Part shown: positions 1 to 9,064 of the stretch, one piece after another | How the letters are laid out: each line of letters begins with the position of its first letter | Numbering within the stretch: position 1 is the stretch's first letter | Origin: ZLKRG44 sp964555705 | GTDB taxonomy: Bacteria; Planctomycetota; Phycisphaerae; Phycisphaerales; SM1A02 | Assembly: GCA_964555705.1 (NCBI GenBank) | Contig: CAZKTN010000048.1 | Location: 1 to 13,414, forward strand | Length of the DNA stretch: 13,414 nucleotides | Reading direction: 5' to 3' | Position numbers and translations under genes: made by a program | The notes under the pieces: model-generated | Database searches by the model: none | The model's input: the letters and a program-made list of their open reading frames with translations, nothing else | What the model was told of the DNA's origin: nothing

Positions 1-57
1 CATGTTTTAGCCATGCCGCCAGCGTTCAATCTGAGCCAGGATCAAACTCTTCAATTG
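1..57 (-). rRNA. rrs: 16S ribosomal RNA, 5' end (partial)
   Basis: On the minus strand, reading from about 57 down to 1, the sequence contains the near-universal bacterial 16S start: AATTGAAGAGTTTGATCC, then TGGCTCAGATTGAACGC, then TGGCGGCATGGCTAAAACATG cut by the window edge. The mature 5' end is placed near 57 by analogy with E. coli, where it lies a few bases before GAAGAGTTTGAT. Only the first ~57 nt are present; the rest lies outside the window. Assemblies often break in rRNA operons, so this edge may also be a contig end. The GCATGGCTAAAACATG variant is unlike typical proteobacterial 16S, but I could not place it with certainty. Confidence 0.95.
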
Positions 58-63
58 AGTGAA

Positions 64-83
64 CGGGTCACGTGAGTGACCCG
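64..83 (-). repeat. Inverted repeat next to the 16S 5' end
   Basis: CGGGTCAC (64-71) pairs perfectly with GTGACCCG (76-83) around the 4-nt loop GTGA. It sits about 6 nt upstream of the predicted mature 16S end in the direction of transcription, where it could guide 5' maturation. Confidence 0.8.
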
Positions 84-104
84 GATCTATCGAAGGTTGC
101 CTGG

Positions 105-131
105 CGACCTGTCCCGCTGGGGGACAGGTCG
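105..131 (-). repeat. Inverted repeat, 11-bp perfect stem in rRNA leader
   Basis: CGACCTGTCCC (105-115) pairs with GGGACAGGTCG (121-131) around the 5-nt loop GCTGG. This is the longest uninterrupted local stem in the leader. It resembles a terminator stem but has no T-tract on either strand, so it is more likely a leader RNA structure or processing element. Confidence 0.85.
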
Positions 132-138
132 GTCGACA

Positions 139-158
139 CACTGGTCCGCTGACCAGTG
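139..158 (-). repeat. Inverted repeat, 8-bp stem with 4-nt loop
   Basis: CACTGGTC (139-146) pairs with GACCAGTG (151-158) around CGCT. It directly abuts the hairpin at 159-179, so the two would stack in the transcript. Confidence 0.8.
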
Positions 159-179
159 CCTGCAACTTGGCGTTGCAGG
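159..179 (-). repeat. Inverted repeat, 8-bp stem with 5-nt loop
   Basis: CCTGCAAC (159-166) pairs with GTTGCAGG (172-179) around TTGGC. No bases separate it from the 139-158 hairpin. Confidence 0.8.
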
Positions 180-186
180 ATTTTCA

Positions 187-270
187 CCAACATCCCTGCC
201 AGGCCTTTCGGCACAGGCGAGGTCTGCGGAATTGACCAATATCACCATTTGGCATCACAGAGGATGTTGG
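187..270 (-). repeat. Long-range 9-bp stem closing a sub-domain of the leader
   Basis: CCAACATCC (187-195) is the exact reverse complement of GGATGTTGG (262-270). Just inside, TGCCA (197-201) can pair with TGGCA (250-254), extending the stem across a small internal loop. The enclosed segment has weaker alternative pairings, such as CATC (253-256) with GATG (263-266), so competing folds are possible. Confidence 0.6.
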
Positions 271-272
271 CG

Positions 273-294
273 GCCGGTCGCTGTGACGACCGGC
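273..294 (-). repeat. Inverted repeat, 8-bp stem with 6-nt loop
   Basis: GCCGGTCG (273-280) pairs with CGACCGGC (287-294) around CTGTGA. On the plus strand it is followed by a short TTTT, but no plus-strand gene ends here, so a terminator role is not supported. Confidence 0.8.
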
Positions 295-384
295 AGTTTT
301 GTCATCGTTCCGATTGCCTGTGAAGCTCTCGGAGCGACGCCACATCCTCGCGGCTAACCAACTGCTCACTTGTCAAGGATCAGT

Positions 385-442
385 CGGATGCCGCGTCCCG
401 TTTCCGGTCGGCAGAACATCCGCTCACCTCAAATGAGGCGAG
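385..442 (-). repeat. Two consecutive stem-loops at the start of the rRNA transcript
   Basis: As minus-strand RNA, CUCGCCUC (442-435) pairs with GAGGUGAG (430-423) around AUUU, including one G-U pair, giving an 8-bp hairpin at or near the predicted 5' end. It is followed by a compound stem with outer arms CGGATG (422-417) and CATCCG (390-385) and an inner GCCG/CGGC pairing. The G-U pair appears as an A-C mismatch when read on the plus strand, so the fold fits minus-strand RNA better. Confidence 0.6.
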
Positions 443-449
443 ACGTGCC

Positions 450-477
450 ATCCTAGTGAAACCAACGCGCACGTCAA
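450..477 (-). promoter_or_regulatory. Predicted sigma-70-type rRNA promoter
   Basis: On the minus strand TTGACG (477-472) is followed after 16 nt by TAGGAT (455-450), close to the TTGACA/TATAAT consensus. The following bases, GGCACGTC, form a GC-rich discriminator, a known feature of stringently controlled rRNA promoters. Transcription would start near 441-444, about 385 nt upstream of 16S. I see no clear A/T-rich UP element upstream of the -35. A second TTGACA at 376-371 has no suitable -10 downstream. Confidence 0.65.
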
Positions 478-609
478 GGGGGTAACTCGCGATTCACAAG
501 TTGCCCACAACGGGAATCGGCCAGCGGGTCCACACCGATCCGCCCACCCGTCCCAAGTCCTTGCCGGAAATGGTCTTATAACGCACATTGGAAGACCTCC
601 GCGCGCGCC
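478..609. other. Intergenic region between comF and the rRNA promoter
   Basis: No gene is supported in these 132 nt. The only structure seen is an inverted repeat, GGTCTT (572-577) with AAGACC (592-597) around a 14-nt loop, just after the comF stop codon. It could be a weak intrinsic terminator for comF, but the stem is short and no T-run follows on the minus strand. Confidence 0.4.
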
Positions 610-1349
610 TCAATCGGTCACGCAACCGACCCCGGCCCAGATGCGGAACTCCATGCCAAGCATGGATTTAAGCGTGTTCCCGCACTCCTCCACTGTCGCC
701 CCCGTCGTCAGGACATCGTCGAGAAGCACCACCGTCCTGCACCCCCCCTGCACCCGCTGGCGGGTCTGCCTCAGGGACCATCCGTGGGGGATGCCCCGCA
801 TCAGGAGGGGCGCACGGGGGGCAAGGAGCGCCTGGGCAAGGTCGCGGCGCCCGACCATCCGCTGCGCCGCACTGCGGCGCTGGAGCCGCGTCACGCGCCC
901 CTGCGCGCGCTGAGGCGGTCCGGCACGCTGCGTGAGCAGCGGCAGCAATGGCACGCCGATCCAGCCCGCGAACGACTGGCCGATGCACCAGGTGTGATCG
1001 ATGCCTCGGTCGATGCGCCGCTGCCACGGCATCGGCACAGGCACGATGCATGCGATGTGCGCCGGATGCGGCACCTCATCGAGCGCTGCGAGCCGCATCC
1101 ACTGGTTGCCGAGCGCCTGCCCGANNNNNNNNNNNNNNNNNNNNNNNNNNNNNNNNNNNNNNNNNNNNNNNNNNNNNNNNNNNNNNNNNNNNNNNNNNNN
1201 NNNNNNNNNNNNNNNNNNNNNNNNAGCGACTCGACGCCGCCCGGCAGCAGCGCACGCGTGCCGCCGCGCTCCACGCGCGCCTCCTCCTCTCCCGCGCCGA
1301 GCAGATCTCCGATGATGTCGCGGATCGCATGCCGTATCGCAGTGACCAT
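610..1349 (-). CDS. comF: ComF/GntX family phosphoribosyltransferase-like protein, interrupted by an assembly gap
   Basis: The C-terminal part (610-1124) shows the ComF signature: IVPVPMPWQRRIDRGIDH at about 1000-1050, equivalent to the family's VPVPL..RR..RGFNQ, and VVLLDDVLTTGATVEE at about 690-726, the PRPP-binding loop of type I phosphoribosyltransferases. ComF proteins are linked to DNA uptake in competent bacteria; in many others the role is unknown. The likely N-terminus starts at ATG 1349 and begins MVTAIRHAIRDIIGDLL. It lies in a different frame from the C-terminal part when the gap is counted as 100 nt, so the true gap must be 2 modulo 3. The missing piece should hold the zinc-finger cysteines and the LKY-like segment. 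The minus-strand ORF reading straight through the Ns from 1455 has a low-complexity Arg/Gly/Ala-rich N-terminus and is not believed. The C-terminal assignment is firm; the start is moderate. Confidence 0.8.
1125..1224. other. Assembly gap (100 N) inside comF
   Basis: Exactly 100 Ns, a placeholder size. Comparison with the ComF family suggests roughly 60-80 residues are missing, so the real gap is probably about 180-250 nt. The reading frames on its two sides do not join at 100 nt. Confidence 0.9.
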
Positions 1350-1477
1350 GCGGCCACCCTAGCGGCCGCGGCACGCGACTCTGCACTATGCGCCCAAAGT
1401 TCCCTCGAATCGCCGCATGTGACGCGTGGCGCTCACGCGCCCCGCGCCACAACACGCATCGGCCTCGCCTGACCGAC
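1350..1477 (-). terminator. acnA-comF intergenic region with a terminator-like hairpin
   Basis: Downstream of the acnA stop codon GTGGCGC (1450-1444, minus strand) pairs with GCGCCAC (1432-1426) around an 11-nt loop, a 7-bp GC-rich stem. No T-tract follows, so intrinsic termination is uncertain. The remaining bases up to the comF start show no gene and no clear promoter; comF could be read through from acnA. Confidence 0.3.
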
Positions 1478-4210
<2,733 letters not shown>

Positions 4211-4252
4211 GGATATCGCTCGATTGCGGCGCCGTGGGCCGGGTCGGCGATT

Positions 4253-5626
4253 CTAGCCATGCAGGCCGCGGACATTCGGCACGGTGCGCTCGAAGAGATC
4301 CGCCGAGAAGAAGGGCATCGTCCGGAACCCCATCCCCGACGCGATGAGGCTCGCTGGGAAGGTCCCGATGCGCGCGTTGAAGCCGGCGGTGATGCCGTTG
4401 GCGTCGTCGCGCGCGAGCGCGATCCGCTCCTCCGTGTCCGACAGCTCCTTCTGCAGGCGCAGGAACGCGTCTGCGGCGACGAGCGTGGGGTACCGCTCCA
4501 CAAGGATCGCCATCGCCCGGTCCATGCGCTGCAGCGACTGGATCGCAGGATCGGTGTGGTCGCGCAGCGCGGCCTGCGCACGGAGCTGCGCGATCGCCGT
4601 CTGGAGGTCCGACTCGTGGCGGCGCAGTCCCTCGACGCATGCGACAAGTGACAGCACCAGGTCGGCCCTTCGCTTGAGCTGCACGTCGATGTTCGCGAGA
4701 CGCTTCTTCACCCGGTTGCGCAGCTCGACGAGGTCGTTGAAGACCATGATGATCCACGCGACGAGGTACGCACCCACGAACGCGATGAGGCCGCCCGCGC
4801 CGACGAACGTGAGCCCCTGGTAGAGCCGGCGCTTCTGCTCGTCGGTCACGAGGCCAATGTCATCGTGGCCTGACCACTGCACGATGCCCGTGACAAGCAG
4901 CGCCACGGCAGGAAGCGCACCCGCGAGCGCCCAGCCCCACCCTCGCCACGAGTGCCCGGAGAGCACCTGCGCCTCGCTGCGCGTCGTGACCAGGAAGTGG
5001 CGCGCGCGGCCACCGCCCTTGCCATGCTCGCCTGAGGCGATCTCAGGCTCCACGCGGTCCTCGCGCTCGCGCGCATAGCCGGACACGAACAGCGCAGCCC
5101 CTACCTGGATTCCGCGCTCGGTGAACGTGCGCATCCCGTTGGAGCCCGACACCGCACCTGCGGGACCCTTGCCGTAGTAGAGCGCCTCGCCCATGTGCAC
5201 CGTCTCGCTGAACATCGCCGCAGGCTCCACATCCGCGCCCTCCCAGCGCACGCGCACCGCGCCCGTGTCATCGCGCAGGTAGAGCTCCACGGATTCGCCG
5301 CCGCTGGCCACCGTATCCGTGCCGCTGTAGCGCACCGTACGCGTGCGCGTGTTGCCCTTGGAGTCCGTGTAAGTCTCCGTCCTCGTTCGGGTCCAGTGCT
5401 CGTTGCACTCCCATCGGTACCACAGGCACTGCTGCTGGGTGAGGTACGACGTCACCGGCGCCGGCCCCTCCGCGACGCCCGCCACCTCCACCTCGCCCAT
5501 CGCGACTCCACGCACCTTCGATGTGGGCATCGCGCTCATGTGCGTGCGTCGCCGGAACGAGCGCAGGCTCATCCCAAGCGTCAGCGCGAACCACACTGCC
5601 GCGATGCCGATCCCCCAGCCCCACAT
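4253..5626 (-). CDS. Membrane protein with GIDE-like domain fused to a LemA domain
   Basis: The 457 residues show an N-terminal membrane helix (about 3-20), then a GIDE-like region (about 38-220). That region has the CLWYR motif at 67-71 and a repeated basic/Thr stretch TRTRTETYTDSKGNTRTRT, resembling the domain of mitochondrial MUL1-type E3 ligases and many bacterial membrane proteins. Two helices follow (about 231-251 and 271-296), then a LemA-like domain (about 297-440) with FNDLVELRNRVKKRLANIDV and QLKRRADLVLSLVACVEG. A helical bundle and a FNARIGTFPASLIA-type motif close the protein. No RING finger is present where MUL1 would have one, so ubiquitin-ligase activity is not implied. Start ATG 5626 lies 1 nt after the permease stop (TGA-C-ATG), suggesting translational coupling. 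Biological role unknown; LemA proteins are membrane-anchored helical bundles of unclear function. Confidence 0.85.
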   Translation of the reverse strand: MWGWGIGIAAVWFALTLGMSLRSFRRRTHMSAMPTSKVRGVAMGEVEVAGVAEGPAPVTSYLTQQQCLWYRWECNEHWTRTRTETYTDSKGNTRTRTVRYSGTDTVASGGESVELYLRDDTGAVRVRWEGADVEPAAMFSETVHMGEALYYGKGPAGAVSGSNGMRTFTERGIQVGAALFVSGYAREREDRVEPEIASGEHGKGGGRARHFLVTTRSEAQVLSGHSWRGWGWALAGALPAVALLVTGIVQWSGHDDIGLVTDEQKRRLYQGLTFVGAGGLIAFVGAYLVAWIIMVFNDLVELRNRVKKRLANIDVQLKRRADLVLSLVACVEGLRRHESDLQTAIAQLRAQAALRDHTDPAIQSLQRMDRAMAILVERYPTLVAADAFLRLQKELSDTEERIALARDDANGITAGFNARIGTFPASLIASGMGFRTMPFFSADLFERTVPNVRGLHG

Positions 5627-5627
5627 G

Positions 5628-7436
5628 TCAGTGGATCCCCGCCAACCGGCGCACCGTCATCATGAACGAGGCCTTGAGGTTCGCGTGCATCCCGTACGTG
5701 ATGCCCACGTAGATCGCGGCCGCCGCGAGCGCGCCGATGAGGATGCTGGTCACTCGGCTCACAGGGTCGTCAAGGCTCTCGGGAATCAGCACGCCAGGCT
5801 CGACCGATGCGATCGCGAGATTGAAAGGCGTGAGCGCGTTGATCGCCGCACCCACGTAGGGAATGCCGCTTCCTGCCGCGATGCCGCACAGCCCCACCGC
5901 GCCCGCGGCCGTCAGCACCGCACCGGTTGCCGCAAACACGCTGCCAATCGTGCCCTTGCTGCGCACGCTCCACGCGAGCCCAGTCATCACGGTCATCGCA
6001 ATGAACGCGAGCAGCACGAGCGGCAGCGCGATCGCCACCTCAGGCAGGATCAGGGGCACCGACACCGTGCGCGTGCCCACGGATTCGCTTACCGCCATCG
6101 CCCTGCCGCCGCCGAAGCCATTCGTGATGATGTAGAGCGACGCGAGCGCCTGCGTGAGGCATGGCACCGCGATCAGCGGCGACAGCGAGAGCACGATGCC
6201 GCGCAGCTTGCCGGAGAGGTAGGGCCCGGGCTGGATCGGCGTCGTGAGCAGGATGTCGAGCGATCCGTCCTCGCGTTCCTTGCTGACTGCGGTGGCACTC
6301 GTGTTGAGCGCGGCAAGCGTCACAATGATGACTTCGGCGCCGAGCACGGACGCAAGCGCCAGCCGCAGGGCCCCGTCGCTGAGCGTGCCGCCTCGGTGCA
6401 GCACAAGAGTGCCAAGCGCGATGCCGATTCCGGCCGCGAGGAATCCCCACCTGAATGCCCGAGCCTTCACGGTCTGCCCGCGCAGGTGAAGCTCGCGCCA
6501 CGCGATTGGGTTGTGGCCGACGGTGCGCGGGTCGCGTGCGCTCTCCGCGCGCATGCGTCCGCCGGCGGCCGGGCTGCCCGCGCCAAGCAGCCGCACGCGC
6601 AGCGTGGCCCAGATGCAAAGGCCCATGGACAGCACAAGGAACAGCCAGATCTGCGTGCCCACCGGATACCCGAGCCATGCGCGCATGAACCACGGCGCCT
6701 GAGTGCCGGCAAACTCGCGCGGCGAATAGGTGGCGGGCGTCAGCAGCGCCTCGATGCCAAGGAACGGGTTCAGCGGCGTGCACACTGTGGTCCATGTCGC
6801 ATCGGGACCAACACCTGAAGGGGTTCGCAGCCCGAGATCGATCGCATAGGTCACCGCGAGGTACAGCACCACGCAGGAGTAGAAGACGAAGACCGCACGG
6901 CGGCCCGCCACACGCGTCACGCTCAACGTGACCGCGATCGCCCCCACGAGCAGTGCCGAGGCCGCAGCAACCAGATAGCTGCCGATGATGGTGCTGCCGG
7001 GTACGCCGCCGAAGAGCTGCATCACCGCAAAGAGCGGAAATGTCGACATCAGCAGCGCGAGCACGAAGAAGAGGCGGCCGAAGAGGTTGCCGAGCACGAT
7101 CTGCAGCGAGCTCAGCGGCGTCGTGAGCAGGATGTCCCACGTGCGCGGGTTCGACTCCTGCGCGATCGCGCCACCCATGAACACCGGCGTCAGCAGGCAG
7201 ATCAGCGCCACCTGCCCGTAGCTCACGACCTGGAACGCGTTCGACCCGCGCTGCGCGAGGTCGCGCAGCGACGTGCCGGACCCGAGCAGCGCAAAGAGCA
7301 GGATCACGATCATCAGCGCAAGGAACCCAGCGCGGATGTAGAGGTGCCTCGTGCGGCGCGAGCCGCCCTGCACCAGCCTCAGGCAGATGGGGTTGAGGGG
7401 CAGCAGCCGAAGGACTGACGCGATCGCCCCTTGCAT
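5628..7436 (-). CDS. ABC-2 type transporter permease with two tandem permease units
   Basis: This 602-residue protein is strongly hydrophobic with about 12 predicted membrane spans. Two copies of the ABC-2 permease hallmark are visible: ESNPRTWDILLTTPLSSLQI at residues 94-113 and EREDGSLDILLTTPIQPG at 387-404. Each follows a first transmembrane span and precedes a set of five or so further helices, so the protein looks like two permease units joined by a hydrophilic linker (about 283-325). A protein of this form could supply both membrane halves of an ABC transporter. No ATPase gene is next to it; rny diverges on its upstream side and GIDE-LemA follows. The substrate cannot be told. Start ATG 7436 gives the amphipathic N-terminus MQGAIASVLRLLPLNP; no strong ribosome-binding site or promoter is visible ahead of it. 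Confidence 0.88.
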   Translation of the reverse strand: MQGAIASVLRLLPLNPICLRLVQGGSRRTRHLYIRAGFLALMIVILLFALLGSGTSLRDLAQRGSNAFQVVSYGQVALICLLTPVFMGGAIAQESNPRTWDILLTTPLSSLQIVLGNLFGRLFFVLALLMSTFPLFAVMQLFGGVPGSTIIGSYLVAAASALLVGAIAVTLSVTRVAGRRAVFVFYSCVVLYLAVTYAIDLGLRTPSGVGPDATWTTVCTPLNPFLGIEALLTPATYSPREFAGTQAPWFMRAWLGYPVGTQIWLFLVLSMGLCIWATLRVRLLGAGSPAAGGRMRAESARDPRTVGHNPIAWRELHLRGQTVKARAFRWGFLAAGIGIALGTLVLHRGGTLSDGALRLALASVLGAEVIIVTLAALNTSATAVSKEREDGSLDILLTTPIQPGPYLSGKLRGIVLSLSPLIAVPCLTQALASLYIITNGFGGGRAMAVSESVGTRTVSVPLILPEVAIALPLVLLAFIAMTVMTGLAWSVRSKGTIGSVFAATGAVLTAAGAVGLCGIAAGSGIPYVGAAINALTPFNLAIASVEPGVLIPESLDDPVSRVTSILIGALAAAAIYVGITYGMHANLKASFMMTVRRLAGIH

Positions 7437-7594
7437 GAGCGCGAGTCTATTCCGCGCTGCGGCGATCCGCTGCCGGCCGGCTGCTCGAGGATCGCTCCAC
7501 AGCGCAGGATTGCGCGGTTGTGGACCGGCGCCGTGTTGGAGACAATGGTCATTTCATCACGCGTGCCGGCGTAGCTCGGTCCCGCAACCACACG
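7437..7594. promoter_or_regulatory. Divergent intergenic region between the permease operon and rny
   Basis: No gene is supported here. It must hold start signals for both directions. A perfect 10-bp palindrome, GCCGGCCGGC, lies at 7472-7481 and could be an operator, though such palindromes arise by chance in GC-rich DNA. For the minus strand only a weak -10-like TAGACT (7449-7444) without a partner -35 is seen. Confidence 0.4.
7518..7546 (+). promoter_or_regulatory. Candidate rny promoter
   Basis: TTGTGG (7518-7523) and GACAAT (7541-7546) are separated by 17 nt, a plausible sigma-70 pair with three and four consensus matches respectively. Transcription would begin near 7553, leaving about 40 nt of leader before ATG 7595. 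If correct, it rules out the upstream GTG at 7520 as the start of rny. Confidence 0.4.
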
Positions 7595-8964
7595 ATGCCA
7601 CCCACGCCCCACATCCTCGCCGAGATCGATGGCACGGCCATGGCACTTGCGCTGGTGTGCGCTGCGGTTGCGGCGGCGGCGGCAGCTCTCGTGGGGAGCC
7701 GCCGGGGACGCGCGCAGGCCGAGCGGTCCGCCACCTCCCGCGCCAACGACGAGGCACGGCGCGTGATCGAGAGCGCCACCGCCCGCGCCAAGGAGACCGA
7801 ACTCGCCGCAGAGCGAGCCGCGAGCGAGCGCCGCGCAGCGGTCGACCGCGAGGTGGCCACCGCGCTTGCGGGCATGCAGGAGAGCCAGGAGCGCGCGCAG
7901 CGCATCCAGGACACGCTCGAGCGCAAGCTCGAGCGCATCGCCGAGCGCGAGACCCGGCTCGACGCGCAGGAGCAGGCGCTCACGGCGCGCGCGAAGGAGA
8001 TCGAGGATCGGATCGCATCGCTTGAGCGCGACCGCACCGCGCTGCGCGACAGGCTCTCGCAGATCTCCGGCCTCTCGCCCGAGCAGGCGCGCGCGCTGGT
8101 GCTGCAGGACGCCCGCGAGCGCAGCGAGCTTGAGGCCGCGGCCCTCGAGCAGAAGCTCGTTGCCGAGGCCGAGTCTCGCGCCGCCGACAGGGCGCGCGAG
8201 GTCACGCTGCAGGCGATCCAGCGCTATGCGGGCCAGACCGCCGCAGACTCCATCGTGCGCACGGTGAAGATCCCCAGCGACGACATGAAGGGCCGGCTGA
8301 TCGGCCGCGAGGGACGCAACATCCGCGCCATCGAGAAGGCCACTGGCGTCGACATCATCATCGACGACACGCCCGGCGTCATCGCCGTGAGCTGCTTCGA
8401 CCGCGTGCGCCAGACCATCGCCGTCGAGGCTCTGCAGAAGCTCGTCGCCGATGGCCGCGTGCACCCATCGCGCGTCGAGGAGGCCGTGGAGCACGCGCGC
8501 CGGGAGGTGCAGGACCGCATCAACACCCTCGGCACCGAGGCTGTCGTCGAGGCCAACGTGCAGGGCCTTCATCCGAAGGTCATCGAGACGATGGGGCGCC
8601 TCGGGTTCCGCACCAGCTATGGCCAGAATGTGCTGCGCCACTCGATCGAGGTCGCGTACCTCTGCCAGCTGATCGCCGACCAGCTCGGGCTCAATGGCGC
8701 GATCGCGCGCCGTGCGGGTTTCCTGCACGACATCGGCAAGGCGATGGACCATGAGGTGCAGGGCGGCCATGCGATCATCGGCATGGACTTCCTCAAGCAG
8801 TACGGCGAGCGCAGCGAGGCCGTGCTGAACGCCGTCGGCGGACACCACCTCGATATCCCCACCACCACGCCCTACACGCCCATCGTGATGGCCGCCGATG
8901 CGATCAGCGGCGCGCGGCCCGGTGCGCGGCGCGAGTCGATGGAGATGTACATCAAGAGGCTCCG
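7595..8964 (+). CDS. rny: Ribonuclease Y (RNase Y), C-terminus lost in an assembly gap
   Basis: Membrane-anchored endoribonuclease that initiates decay of many mRNAs. The 456 visible residues show a short N-terminal membrane helix (about 16-33), a long charged coiled coil (about 38-200), a KH domain with GRLIGREGRNIRAIEKATGV (GxxG at 237-240) and an HD domain with His349, the His378-Asp379 pair in AGFLHDIGKAMDHEVQGGH, His417-His418 and Asp435 in ADAISGARPGARRES. The text stops at MEMYIKRLR, where the B. subtilis enzyme continues for about 75 residues. ATG 7595 was chosen because it precedes the membrane helix and lies downstream of the candidate promoter; ATG 7640 is an alternative with an even more typical N-terminus, and GTG 7520 is unlikely. 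No clear Shine-Dalgarno is seen. Confidence 0.93.
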
Positions 8965-9064
8965 NNNNNNNNNNNNNNNNNNNNNNNNNNNNNNNNNNNN
9001 NNNNNNNNNNNNNNNNNNNNNNNNNNNNNNNNNNNNNNNNNNNNNNNNNNNNNNNNNNNNNNNN
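8965..9064. other. Assembly gap (100 N) between rny and rsmA
   Basis: A placeholder of exactly 100 Ns. The C-terminal ~75 residues of RNase Y and the N-terminal ~105 residues of RsmA must both be missing, so the real gap should be at least about 550 nt and could contain further genes. The open frame across it is coincidental. Confidence 0.9.

Larger units (their letters stand above)
58..442 (-). other. Structured 5' leader of the rRNA operon
   Basis: This ~385-nt stretch lies between the predicted rRNA promoter and 16S and has no credible gene; the small ORFs in it show no family features. It is rich in inverted repeats, so the precursor transcript should fold into a chain of stem-loops: 423-442, 385-422, 273-294, a long-range stem 187-195/262-270, 159-179, 139-158, 105-131 and 64-83. 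rRNA leaders usually carry Nus-type antitermination signals and one arm of the RNase III processing stem around 16S. The 3' partner arm would lie beyond 16S, outside the window. I did not find a convincing boxA. Base composition is less GC-rich than in the neighbouring genes. Confidence 0.75.

Noticed and set aside
84..110. Possible tRNA in the rRNA leader (TTCGATAGATCC-like T-loop segment)
   Set aside because: No acceptor stem, anticodon arm or CCA context could be fitted around it.
320..331. boxA antitermination site (minus strand GAGCTTCACA)
   Set aside because: Only partial resemblance to TGCTCTTTAACA; not enough to call.
76..369. Small open frames on both strands in the rRNA leader
   Set aside because: No ribosome-binding site or family features, and the region is explained by paired leader RNA structure.
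344..376. Second rRNA promoter starting with TTGACA at 376-371
   Set aside because: No acceptable -10 at 15-19 nt downstream; the nearest candidate, GAGGAT, is 21 nt away.
575..580. TATAAG on the minus strand as an extra -10 element for the rRNA operon
   Set aside because: No -35-like hexamer at a suitable distance; it lies in the loop and stem of the comF 3' inverted repeat.
5403..6818. Plus-strand open frame (471 codons) opposite the permease and GIDE-LemA genes
   Set aside because: Spans two firmly assigned minus-strand genes and encodes an Arg/His/Ala-rich product without domains.
7520..7594. N-terminal extension of RNase Y from GTG 7520
   Set aside because: The added residues are unlike RNase Y N-termini, which begin close to the membrane helix, and the GTG overlaps the candidate promoter.
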